DNA from: Verrucomicrobiota bacterium
GTDB lineage: Bacteria > Verrucomicrobiota > Kiritimatiellia > Kiritimatiellales > Tichowtungiaceae
NCBI GenBank assembly: GCA_030619095.1
Contig: JAUXCB010000085.1
Coordinates: forward strand, 1-6,713
Direction: 5' to 3'
Length of the DNA stretch: 6,713 nucleotides
The stretch's first letter is position 1; every line of letters starts with the position of its first letter. Shown here one piece after another: positions 1 through 6,318 of the stretch. Made by a program: the position numbers and the translations under genes. The notes below the pieces were generated by a model. That model ran no database searches and was not told the DNA's origin. It worked only from the letters and a program-made list of their open reading frames with translations.

Positions 1-942
1 CTGCGCGCATTGCTTCCTGTGCCGGAAACGGAACGCCCGCACCGCACGATGCTACTTTTATTTGAGGGCGAAAACGCCATCGAAAAAATTTACCGGGCTG
101 CCGGAAGCTTTGATGACAGCAAGGAATCGGCGGATACGGTGCGCGGAACCTACGGGGACTACGTCCGCGATCCGGAGGGGACCCTGATCTATTTTGAACC
201 CGCTGTGCTGGTCGCCCCCACGGTTGCCGCCGCCAAACAAACCCTTTTGCTCTGGGTGAACTATGCGGAGAATGACGGCGGCATTATTGACAACGCAATG
301 AGCCTTCCGGAAGGCGATGTGGAAAAGACGCTGGTGATCATCAAACCAGACAACTTCCGCTTCCCCAGCTCGCGCCCCGGCAACATCATCGACCTGTTTT
401 CGCGCTCCGGCCTGCGGATTGTCGGCGCACAGGTGCACCGCATAAGCATGGCGGAGGCCCAAATGTTCTACGGCCCGGTTCAGGCGATCCTGCGCGAAAA
501 ACTGTGCAAGAAGACTGTCGCAAAAGCCTGCTCTGTATTGGAGGATGCGTTCGGGTTTGCCATGCCCGATGAAGTCAACAACGCGCTATGCACAAGCCTC
601 GCTCCCGTCTGCGGGGATCATACGTTTTTCGGCATCATGCAGTTTATGACCGGCCTATGGCTGCCGGACGTACCCCCATCGGAGATGGACGACGAGGGCC
701 GGGTTCGCTGTCTGGTGTTGGTCTATGCCGGCGAGCAGGCGGTGGATAAGATCCGCACCATCCTCGGGCCGACCGACCCGAGCAAGGCGCACCCCGGCTC
801 CGTGCGGAAGGAATACGGCAGCGATGTGATGGTCAATGCTGCGCATGCCTCTGACTCCGTTGAAGCCGCCGTGCGGGAAATAGGAATTTTGAACCCGGAG
901 CGCAATGTGCTCACGAAACGGGTTACTCAGTATTACGGATAA
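1..942 (+). CDS. Nucleoside diphosphate kinase-like protein, two repeats, 5' end cut off
   Basis: The frame is open to the first base of the window, so the gene starts upstream; a TTG at 10 is an internal codon. NDK moves the gamma phosphate between nucleoside triphosphates and diphosphates through a phospho-histidine. Numbering residues from base 10, the protein begins with the second half of an NDK fold (GENAIEKI, then a TVRGTYG stretch) in which the region matching the catalytic His motif reads FEPAVLVAP, with no His. A second repeat follows: EKTLVIIKPD with the phosphate-binding Lys at 112, a helical insertion around 160-200, FFGIMQFMTG, a second short insertion, then GEQAVDKIR, GPTDPSKA and NAAHASDS with His279 as the expected catalytic residue. 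So one repeat looks dead and one intact. A usual NDK has about 140-150 residues. The family match is clear. Whether the insertion-bearing repeat is still active is inference. Confidence 0.8.
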   Translation: MRALLPVPETERPHRTMLLLFEGENAIEKIYRAAGSFDDSKESADTVRGTYGDYVRDPEGTLIYFEPAVLVAPTVAAAKQTLLLWVNYAENDGGIIDNAMSLPEGDVEKTLVIIKPDNFRFPSSRPGNIIDLFSRSGLRIVGAQVHRISMAEAQMFYGPVQAILREKLCKKTVAKACSVLEDAFGFAMPDEVNNALCTSLAPVCGDHTFFGIMQFMTGLWLPDVPPSEMDDEGRVRCLVLVYAGEQAVDKIRTILGPTDPSKAHPGSVRKEYGSDVMVNAAHASDSVEAAVREIGILNPERNVLTKRVTQYYG

Positions 943-959
943 AATCTGGAGACGTTATG

Positions 960-2138
960 ATGTGGAAAAATGTAGCCGCCGCCCCGGCCGATGCCATTCT
1001 CGGCCTAACCGAAGCCTTTAAAAACGACCCCCGCCCTGGGAAAATCAATCTCGGCGTCGGCATCTATAAAGATGCCTCCGGTGCCACGCCGGTTCTCGAT
1101 GCGGTGAAAGCGGCAGAAAAGATTCTGCTTGAACAGGAAACCACCAAGTCGTATCTCCCGATTGCGGGCACTCCCGACTACGGGATCGCCGTGCAGAAAC
1201 TGATTTTTGGCGCCCCCTGTGACCGGGCCGCCACCGTGCATACGCCCGGCGGAACCGGCGCGCTGCGTCTGGCGGGCGAACTGCTCAAATCATTCAGCAG
1301 TGGAACCCTCTGGGTCAGCAACCCGACCTGGGCCAACCATAAAAATATCTTCACCGCCTCCGGTCTGATCCTTCAGGACTACCCCTACTACAACGCCAAC
1401 ACCCAGAGGCTCGACGAAGACGCCTTCTTTGCCTCGCTCGAAACCGTTCTGCCCGGTGACTCTGTTCTGCTACACGCCTGCTGTCACAACCCGACCGGAG
1501 TCGACCTCAGTTCAGCTCAGTGGGATCGTGTCGCCGCGCTGGCCAAAACGAACGGCTGGTCCGCCCTGATCGACTTCGCCTATCAGGGGTTCAGCGAAAG
1601 CGTGGACGCCGACCGCGTGGGCGTAGAAGCCTTCCTCGCATCCGGCACCGAGTTTATGGTCGCCAGTTCCTTCTCCAAAAACTTCGGCCTCTATCGCGAA
1701 CGCACCGGCGCGTTGACCACCATCGGTACCGATGCCGAGGCCAAAGCAACCGCCATGAGCCACCTAAAAAAAACCGCGCGCGTACTTTATTCCAACCCCC
1801 CGGCACACGGCGGTATGATCGCCAGCACCATCCTGCAGAATGCTGAGCTTTCCACGATTTGGATTCATGAGCTCGATGCGATGCGCGACCGGATCGCCAG
1901 CATGCGTGCCGCGCTCGCGGAAGGCCTCGCTGAACGCGGGGTCAACATGGACTGCTCATTCATCACGAAGCAAAAAGGGATGTTCTCTTTCAGCGGGCTT
2001 ACCAAAGAGCAAGTGGACTTTTTGCGGGAAGAAAAAGCCATCTACATCGTCGGCTCCGGCCGCATCAATGTCGCGGGTCTGACTCCGGATAATATGAATG
2101 CCGTCTGCGATGCCATCGCCGAGTCACTCGACAAGTAA
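960..2138 (+). CDS. Class I aspartate/aromatic amino acid aminotransferase (AspC/TyrB type)
   Basis: This PLP enzyme moves the amino group between aspartate or an aromatic amino acid and 2-oxoglutarate in the cytoplasm. Numbered from 960, the key residues are all present: HNPTG near 190 (Asn binding the PLP ring oxygen), Asp205 and Tyr208 in DFAYQGF, the Schiff-base Lys240 in SSFSKNFGLYRER, and Arg368 in GRINVAGL, which binds the substrate alpha-carboxylate. The length of 392 residues fits the family. There are two ATG codons in a row, at 957 and 960. I choose 960 because GGAGA at 948-952 then lies 7 bases upstream, and because MWKNVAAAPADAILGL lines up with the N-terminus of E. coli AspC. 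The gene starts 17 bases after the kinase-like gene and is probably in the same operon. The subgroup is clear, but the choice between aspartate and aromatic substrates cannot be made here. Confidence 0.93.
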   Translation: MWKNVAAAPADAILGLTEAFKNDPRPGKINLGVGIYKDASGATPVLDAVKAAEKILLEQETTKSYLPIAGTPDYGIAVQKLIFGAPCDRAATVHTPGGTGALRLAGELLKSFSSGTLWVSNPTWANHKNIFTASGLILQDYPYYNANTQRLDEDAFFASLETVLPGDSVLLHACCHNPTGVDLSSAQWDRVAALAKTNGWSALIDFAYQGFSESVDADRVGVEAFLASGTEFMVASSFSKNFGLYRERTGALTTIGTDAEAKATAMSHLKKTARVLYSNPPAHGGMIASTILQNAELSTIWIHELDAMRDRIASMRAALAEGLAERGVNMDCSFITKQKGMFSFSGLTKEQVDFLREEKAIYIVGSGRINVAGLTPDNMNAVCDAIAESLDK

Positions 2139-2168
2139 CCCCGCCAAAGAAAATCATTTTTTCTTCCT

Positions 2169-2187
2169 GTGAGTTTACAAAGCTCAC
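2169..2187 (+). other. Hairpin between aminotransferase and tRNA-Leu
   Basis: Bases 2169-2176 (GTGAGTTT) pair with 2180-2187 (AAGCTCAC) around a three-base ACA loop, with one G-T pair. The sequence after it (CATTTCTTATGTTC) is T-rich but has no clean T run. It could be a weak terminator for the aminotransferase operon. It also overlaps the -35 box proposed for tRNA-Leu, so the two roles may exclude each other. Confidence 0.35.
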
Positions 2188-2202
2188 GGCATTTCTTATG
2201 TT
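2174..2202 (+). promoter_or_regulatory. Candidate sigma70-type promoter for tRNA-Leu
   Basis: TTTACA at 2174-2179 matches five of six bases of the -35 consensus. After exactly 17 bases, TATGTT at 2197-2202 matches four of six of the -10 consensus. A start near 2209 would leave a leader of about five bases before the tRNA at 2215, which is normal for a tRNA gene. Confidence 0.45.
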
Positions 2203-2214
2203 CTCAAACGTATT

Positions 2215-2299
2215 GGGCGTGTGGTGGAATTGGTAGACACGCAAGATTTAGGATCTTGTGCCTCACGGCGTGCGGGTTCGAGTCCCGCCTCGCCCACCA
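2215..2299 (+). tRNA. tRNA-Leu, anticodon UAG
   Basis: This folds as a class II tRNA of 85 bases with CCA encoded. The acceptor arm GGGCGTG pairs with CTCGCCC, with a T-T mismatch at the sixth pair. The D stem is GTG/CAC. The anticodon stem is CAAGA/TCTTG with loop TTTAGGA, giving anticodon TAG at 2249-2251 for CUN leucine codons. The variable arm contains a GCC/GGC stem. The T stem is GCGGG/CCCGC with loop TTCGAGT, followed by discriminator A and CCA. The long variable arm and the anticodon agree on leucine. Open frames that run through it on both strands are not genes. Confidence 0.95.
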
Positions 2300-2344
2300 C
2301 TTCGCCAGGCCGAGAGGTGCAGACCGAACTGAAACGGAGAAAAA

Positions 2345-2689
2345 ATGTTTCCACAACATGGCGGGGTTCCGAGCTTCAACATGAAAATCCACGGATCGAT
2401 TCTGGCCGCAATGATTCTCGTCATTGTTTCCGGATCTCTGTTGACCCTCTCCTTTTATATGGCAGCCACTCCGGGGGATCTTGCCGCGCAAAACCGGGTG
2501 ACGCTCTCCCTGATCATTACCCTGCTGCTCTCCCTCTTCCTCTTTCTGCTCGGCACGGGCCGCTGGTGGCACAAACACCTGTGGCGGCGTGGCAACAGCC
2601 AAAGACACCACAGACACCGTGGGCGAACCCGAACTGTGCACCACCGCCGGGATTCCCACGGTCGACGGCAGTACGGCACCAAATTTTGA
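2345..2689 (+). CDS. Small hypothetical two-helix membrane protein
   Basis: I do not recognise this 114-residue frame. GGAG at 2336-2339 lies five bases before the ATG at 2345, and the stop comes 44 bases before tRNA-Lys. A second ATG at 2381 would begin right before the first hydrophobic segment and is also a possible start, with a weaker ribosome site. From that second Met, two hydrophobic stretches stand out: ILAAMILVIVSGSLLTLSFY, and after a short polar loop TLSLIITLLLSLFLFLL. The sequence then turns to a tail very rich in His and Arg (RHHRHRGRTRTVHHRRDSH). The hydrophobic part looks like real protein. The tail may be real, or it may mark a shift of frame, since the third frame over 2550-2690 gives a more balanced composition. 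That frame runs on into the tRNA, however. No function can be assigned. Confidence 0.45.
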   Translation: MFPQHGGVPSFNMKIHGSILAAMILVIVSGSLLTLSFYMAATPGDLAAQNRVTLSLIITLLLSLFLFLLGTGRWWHKHLWRRGNSQRHHRHRGRTRTVHHRRDSHGRRQYGTKF

Positions 2690-2718
2690 TTGCACTTCCA
2701 GCCGGTGCACAGTACGTT
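2690..2718 (+). promoter_or_regulatory. Possible promoter for tRNA-Lys
   Basis: TTGCAC at 2690-2695 and TACGTT at 2713-2718 are 17 bases apart, and a start near 2725 would suit the tRNA at 2734. Each box matches only about half of the consensus. Transcription from the tRNA-Leu promoter is an alternative. Confidence 0.25.
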
Positions 2719-2733
2719 TCCCGCTTGCTTCAC

Positions 2734-2809
<76 letters not shown>

Positions 2810-2859
2810 CTCCTCAACCCTGCCGGGGATTACGCCGCTTACGCTGTCCCTCCATGTTT

Positions 2860-3324
2860 TCAGTCGCGCGGATACCAGACCCGGGTCTTTTTTGTCTGCA
2901 CGCCCCAGCGCAGGGCGGTTCGGTGCGCCCGGAAATAGAGGTCGATGTGCCGGCCCTTGATCGCGCCGCCGACATCGCGGGCGATCCCCCATCCGTAGCC
3001 GGGAATATAGAATTTGGTTCCCATCGGGAAGAGCCTCGGGTCAACGGCGACGGTACCGGGGCGGGCCCTCCGACCGCTGGCGGTCTGGCCAACCTTCTTA
3101 AATTTTCCCTTGAGCGGGCCGGAAGCAAAAACAGGTTTGCCGTACCAGGTGCGCTTCCATCCACAGCATTTCCGGCAAGCGCAATACCCGGTGGTTTTCA
3201 TTTCGATCACCGCATCCGCACGGCGCAACGGAATCCGAACCCAATGGCCGCGCGTGACGGCCAGCAGGCATAAAATACCCAGCCCGACCGCCAGCGGTTT
3301 CCAAAATTTTAGTGCCCACTTCAT
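2860..3324 (-). CDS. Membrane-anchored 3D-domain protein (putative peptidoglycan lytic enzyme)
   Basis: 3D domains are small double-psi beta barrels named for three conserved Asp residues. They occur in MltA-type lytic transglycosylases and in Firmicutes YabE/YocH-type wall proteins. From the ATG at 3324 the product has 154 residues. It has a basic start, one hydrophobic segment at about 8-24 as signal or membrane anchor, the motif TGYCACRKCCGW with Cys48, Cys50, Cys53 and Cys54, then VAVDPRLFPMGTKF (Asp95), GIARDVGG (Asp117) and GRHIDLYF (Asp128). These are the three expected Asp residues, so the domain looks intact. It probably acts on peptidoglycan outside the inner membrane. The frame is open up to a GTG at 3360. 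I prefer 3324 because the protein then starts just before the anchor, although AGGGG lies only two bases upstream. The gene ends 50 bases from the oppositely oriented tRNA-Lys. Confidence 0.82.
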   Translation of the reverse strand: MKWALKFWKPLAVGLGILCLLAVTRGHWVRIPLRRADAVIEMKTTGYCACRKCCGWKRTWYGKPVFASGPLKGKFKKVGQTASGRRARPGTVAVDPRLFPMGTKFYIPGYGWGIARDVGGAIKGRHIDLYFRAHRTALRWGVQTKKTRVWYPRD

Positions 3325-3363
3325 AGCCCCTGAAGCGTAACGCAAAGGCTCGGAGAACACAAA

Positions 3364-3388
3364 GGCCCGCAGAGAAAACCCTGCGGCC
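3364..3388 (-). terminator. Possible terminator after the acyl-CoA dehydrogenase
   Basis: On the minus strand, GGCCGCAG and CTGCGGGCC form an eight-pair GC-rich stem with one bulged base and an eight-base loop. It is followed by TTTGTGTTCT. It lies 26 bases after the dehydrogenase stop and 39 bases before the 3D-domain gene. The T run is short, so termination may be partial. Confidence 0.4.
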
Positions 3389-3414
3389 CCCCGCCGGCGT
3401 TTCGCCCTTAAGTT

Positions 3415-4584
3415 TTAGCCCTTTTTGGAGGCGTACTCTTTGATGAGGCATGCGCCGATGACTTCGCGCTGAATCTGGTTCGTTCCTTCATAGATCTGAA
3501 GAATTTTGGCGTCGCGCATCATTTTTTCGACCGGATACTCTTTCATAAAGCCGTAGCCTCCGAGCACCTGTACGGCATCGGTGGTAACGGACATCGCGAC
3601 ATCACCGGCGTAGCATTTGCACATGGCGGAGATTTTGGAAACGTCTTTGGTTCCGGCGTCGATGGTGTTGCAGGCGGCATAGGTGATGGCGCGGGCGGTC
3701 TCCACTTTCATGGCCATATCAGCCAGCATCCACTGCAGGCCCTGGTTGGCGATGATCGGCTTGCCGAACTGTTCGCGAACACGAGCGTAGTTGACAGCTT
3801 CGTCGAGTGCGCCCTGAGCAAGACCCACACCCTGTGCGGCGATACCCGGGCGGGAGATGTCGAATGTTTTCATGGCGAGCAAGAAGCCCATGCCTTCGCG
3901 TCCGATCAGGTTTTCCGCCGGAACTTCGCAGTCCTGGAAGATCAGCTCACGGGTGGCGGAGGCGCGGATGCCAAGCTTGTCTTCTTTTTTACCAAACTCG
4001 AAACCGGGCGTTCCTTTTTCAACAATAAAACAGGATACGCCGCGCGCACCTTTATTTTTGTTGGTGACAGCCAGAATGGTGTAGATGTCGGCTTCGCCAC
4101 CGTTGGTGATCCACTGTTTGGTGCCGTTGAGGATATATTTGTCGCCCTTCTTGACGGCGGTGGTGGCAATGCCCCCCGCATCGGAACCCGCGTTTGGCTC
4201 CGTCAGACCGAAGGCGGCCCATTTTTCGCCGCTGGCGAGCGGGGAAAGATATTTTTTCTTCTGTTCTTCAGAGCCGCCGATGATGATCGGGTCGGCACCC
4301 AGGGCGTTGGCGGCGAAGGAAACAGAGATACCGATGCAATATTTACTGAGCGTTTCAACCGCGACGCAGAAGCCGAGGTGTCCGAATTCCATTCCGCCGT
4401 AGGCTTCATCGATGTAGAGGCCCATCATGTCCATCTGGGCAAGTTCTTTGAGGATATCGGCAGGGAAAATTCCTACCTCATCCAGCTCCGCACGTACGGG
4501 AATGATGCGTTCCCGACCAAATTCGTCGAGCATATCGCGCACTTCGATCTGCTCTTCGGTTAAACCCCAATTAATTTCTCCCAT
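3415..4584 (-). CDS. Acyl-CoA dehydrogenase, short-chain/butyryl-CoA type
   Basis: This flavoenzyme removes two hydrogens from the alpha and beta carbons of acyl-CoA to give the trans-2-enoyl-CoA, passing electrons to ETF. The 389-residue product has the full family layout. It has a helical N-terminal domain, the FAD and substrate motif FGLTEPNAGSDAG at 125-137, KQWITNGG at 156-163 in the beta domain, REQFGKPI at 270-277, QVLGGYGF at 339-346 and MRDAKILQIYEGTNQIQR at 356-373. Glu366 is in the place of the catalytic base of short- and medium-chain enzymes. The start is well supported: AAAAGGAGA upstream with seven bases to the ATG. Its leader begins at the toxin stop codon, 14 bases away. No etfAB or other beta-oxidation gene is in the window, so the chain length and pathway are not certain. 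Confidence 0.95.
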   Translation of the reverse strand: MGEINWGLTEEQIEVRDMLDEFGRERIIPVRAELDEVGIFPADILKELAQMDMMGLYIDEAYGGMEFGHLGFCVAVETLSKYCIGISVSFAANALGADPIIIGGSEEQKKKYLSPLASGEKWAAFGLTEPNAGSDAGGIATTAVKKGDKYILNGTKQWITNGGEADIYTILAVTNKNKGARGVSCFIVEKGTPGFEFGKKEDKLGIRASATRELIFQDCEVPAENLIGREGMGFLLAMKTFDISRPGIAAQGVGLAQGALDEAVNYARVREQFGKPIIANQGLQWMLADMAMKVETARAITYAACNTIDAGTKDVSKISAMCKCYAGDVAMSVTTDAVQVLGGYGFMKEYPVEKMMRDAKILQIYEGTNQIQREVIGACLIKEYASKKG

Positions 4585-4591
4585 GATCTGA

Positions 4592-4601
4592 TCTCCTTTT
4601 A
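4592..4601 (-). promoter_or_regulatory. Ribosome binding site of the dehydrogenase, fused to the toxin stop codon
   Basis: On the minus strand, TAAAAGGAGA contains the toxin stop codon TAA and then a near-perfect Shine-Dalgarno AAAGGAG, seven bases before the dehydrogenase ATG. This allows translational coupling of the two genes. Confidence 0.75.
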
Positions 4602-5039
4602 CTGTTCGATGACATTAATCCCTTTGATTCCAAAATAAGCGGCGGCGGCCAGCAAATGACGGTCGCTTGTATAAATTTTATCCACCCCGTTGACGACTGC
4701 ACTTCGCAAGTGCAATGCGTCGCCAGCACGTAGAAAGAGGGTGTCAGGCATTTCAACAAATTGATTCGCGACGGAGCGAAGTTGAGAGGTTTTCATAGAA
4801 AACCATGTCCAGACCCCGTCCGTCTCATCCTCGCGAAAAACCGCCACAACATCCATGAGTTCATTCCGGCTGATCCGACCTTCCCGGAGATGACGGTGAA
4901 ACACACTAAACAGTTCAAGACGCCCCCACTCGGAACAACAGAGTCCATCTTGACCGGAACGAGCAAGCTTCTGGACGGCTTCTGACCCAGGCTCAGGAAG
5001 GTAACACTTCGCGATGTATGCTGTATCAAAGTACATCAT
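4599..5039 (-). CDS. vapC: PIN-domain ribonuclease toxin, VapC type
   Basis: PIN toxins are small metal-dependent RNases that block translation by cutting RNA, often tRNA or rRNA, when not bound by their antitoxin. The 146-residue length is typical. The acidic site is complete: Asp5 in MMYFDTAYIAK, Glu42 in GRLELFSVF, Asp107 in LRAGDALHL and Asp126 in IYTSDRHLL. Its ATG overlaps the antitoxin stop codon by four bases (ATGA), so the two are translationally coupled, and its ribosome site lies inside the antitoxin frame. It appears intact. The dehydrogenase begins 14 bases after it. The family is clear from the motifs and the partner. The RNA target cannot be told. Confidence 0.9.
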   Translation of the reverse strand: MMYFDTAYIAKCYLPEPGSEAVQKLARSGQDGLCCSEWGRLELFSVFHRHLREGRISRNELMDVVAVFREDETDGVWTWFSMKTSQLRSVANQFVEMPDTLFLRAGDALHLRSAVVNGVDKIYTSDRHLLAAAAYFGIKGINVIEQ

Positions 5040-5269
5040 GCCCGGGAACGATCCTCCGCAACAATCTGAGTGCTGTCCGCGTGGATGCGAGGAAGCCGAG
5101 CCATTAAGTCAGAATGATCCGGCAGGGGCCGGCGCATCGGCTCTTCTGTATACGGCTGAACGCATGCAATAGGCCGACCATGATCGGTAACCACAAATGC
5201 ACCCTCTGCCGCTCGGCGAACCCAGCGGCCGGTCTGCTCATGTAAATCACGAATGGAAACCGTTTTCAT
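5036..5269 (-). CDS. Phd/YefM-type antitoxin
   Basis: This 77-residue protein is the partner of the PIN toxin downstream. The N-terminal part has the Phd/YefM pattern: MKTVSIRDLHEQTG, then RRAAEGAFVVTDHGRPIACV with the usual G-x-x-V-V-T-x-x-G-R-P-I-A core. This fold binds DNA and represses its own operon. The tail after about residue 42 is polar, charged and proline-bearing, as expected for the segment that wraps the toxin. The stop overlaps the toxin start. The start codon at 5269 fits the length and the beginning of the fold, but I see no good Shine-Dalgarno before it. It lies 45 bases after the trxB stop, so it may be read from the trxB transcript, from its own promoter in that gap, or both. 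Confidence 0.88.
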   Translation of the reverse strand: MKTVSIRDLHEQTGRWVRRAAEGAFVVTDHGRPIACVQPYTEEPMRRPLPDHSDLMARLPRIHADSTQIVAEDRSRA

Positions 5270-5271
5270 GT

Positions 5272-5284
5272 GTCACATTGTGCC
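5272..5284. promoter_or_regulatory. Possible antitoxin operator (inverted repeat)
   Basis: GTCACATTGTGCC is an imperfect palindrome, with CACA and TGTG around a central T and matching outer G/C bases. It lies three to fifteen bases upstream of the antitoxin start, where a self-binding site would be expected. A TAAAAT box at 5285-5290 (minus strand) just upstream could be a -10 element, but no good -35 partner is seen. Confidence 0.3.
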
Positions 5285-5314
5285 ATTTTAAAGGCGAGTC
5301 GCAAGCGGTATCTC

Positions 5315-6235
5315 TTATTCCATACCTTCTAAATAACGTTCCGCCTCAATCGAGGCCGCACAGCCGGTTCCCGCTGCGGTAATTGCCTGACGGTAAATCG
5401 AATCCTGCACATCGCCAGCGGCAAAGACACCGTCAATGTTGGTGCGCGTGTTGTTCGTAATCAAATAGCCGGTATGATCGGTGTCGAGCTGGCCGGCAAA
5501 CGGCCCGGTGTTCGGCTTATGCCCAATCGCCACAAAGAGTCCTGTAATCGCGAGCTCGGAAAGGACTTCTGTTTTGACATTGCGGACTTTCAAGCCGGTC
5601 ACTTCGTTTTTCTCTACGTCGAGGACTTCTTCGACCACGGTATCCCAAAGGACTTCAATTTTAGGATGCGCCACCACACGATCGGCCATAATCTGCGATG
5701 CGCGGAACTGATCGCGGCGATGAATCACGGTGACCTTGGACGCAAAGTGGGTGAGGAAGAGCGCGTCTTCCATGGCGGTATCGCCGCCGCCCAGCACGGC
5801 AACGGGAACGTCGCGGTAGAACGCGCCATCGCAGGTGGCACAGCCGGAAACCCCGCGGCCAATCAATTTTTGTTCGGACTCGATTCCAAGATACTGAGCG
5901 CTGGCTCCCGTAGCAATAATGATGGTTTGAGCCTCAATTTTTTCGCCGTCGCTCAACATCAGCGTCAGCGGACGGCAATCGAGGCATGCCTCCGTCACTT
6001 CCCCCGCTTTAAAACGAGTGCCGAAACGCTCCGCCTGCTTACGGGTCAGCGTCATCAACTCCGTTCCATCGACCCCGTCCGGGAACCCCGGATAGTTCTC
6101 TATTTCCGAGGTGGTCGTCAGCTGCCCGCCGGGCTGGAAGCCTTCAATCACCAACGGATCGAGGTTGGCTCGCGCTGCGTACACCGCAGCAGTTAGACCC
6201 GCAGGCCCCGTTCCGATAATGACTACTTTTTCCAT
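5315..6235 (-). CDS. trxB: Thioredoxin reductase
   Basis: The enzyme passes electrons from NADPH through FAD and a redox disulfide to thioredoxin in the cytoplasm. From the ATG at 6235 it has 306 residues, close to the family norm. It has the FAD motif GTGPAG at 8-13, GGQL at 36-39, the active-site CATC at 132-135, the NADPH motif GGGDTA at 149-154 with HRRDQFRA at 172-179 for the 2'-phosphate, and the C-terminal FAD motif FAAGDV at 271-276 with RQAITAAG. The HRRxxxRA motif supports NADPH as donor. An upstream ATG at 6268 would add eleven residues, but I choose 6235 because the protein then begins right at the first beta strand and GGAG lies ten bases upstream. No thioredoxin gene is adjacent. 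Confidence 0.97.
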   Translation of the reverse strand: MEKVVIIGTGPAGLTAAVYAARANLDPLVIEGFQPGGQLTTTSEIENYPGFPDGVDGTELMTLTRKQAERFGTRFKAGEVTEACLDCRPLTLMLSDGEKIEAQTIIIATGASAQYLGIESEQKLIGRGVSGCATCDGAFYRDVPVAVLGGGDTAMEDALFLTHFASKVTVIHRRDQFRASQIMADRVVAHPKIEVLWDTVVEEVLDVEKNEVTGLKVRNVKTEVLSELAITGLFVAIGHKPNTGPFAGQLDTDHTGYLITNNTRTNIDGVFAAGDVQDSIYRQAITAAGTGCAASIEAERYLEGME

Positions 6236-6270
6236 TAAACAGGATCTCCATAAACAAACAGATGTCATTA

Positions 6271-6298
6271 ACTATACAAAGGTTCTGAAAAACGGAAA
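6271..6298 (-). promoter_or_regulatory. Possible trxB promoter
   Basis: On the minus strand, TATAGT at 6276-6271 resembles a -10 box and lies 36 bases before the trxB ATG. Upstream, TTTCCG at 6298-6293 is a poor -35 box at a 16-base distance. The position is right but the match is weak. Confidence 0.3.
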
Positions 6299-6318
6299 GC
6301 GTATATGGAAGAAAAAGG

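Noticed and set aside
1520..2082. Two plus-strand frames of 108 and 80 codons inside the aminotransferase
   Set aside because: They are Arg- or Ser-rich out-of-frame readings of a conserved enzyme gene.
2204..2710. Minus-strand open frame of 168 codons
   Set aside because: It covers tRNA-Leu antisense and contains the well-known false protein made by translating tRNA (ARRDSNPHAVRH). It has no recognisable domain.
5294..5302. GCGAGTCGC palindrome as a trxB terminator
   Set aside because: The loop would be one base and no T run follows at a suitable distance, so it cannot form a normal terminator hairpin.
5474..6196. Plus-strand open frame of 240 codons opposite trxB
   Set aside because: It lies wholly antisense to a clear trxB, has no domain match I can see, and is explained by GC-rich codon bias.
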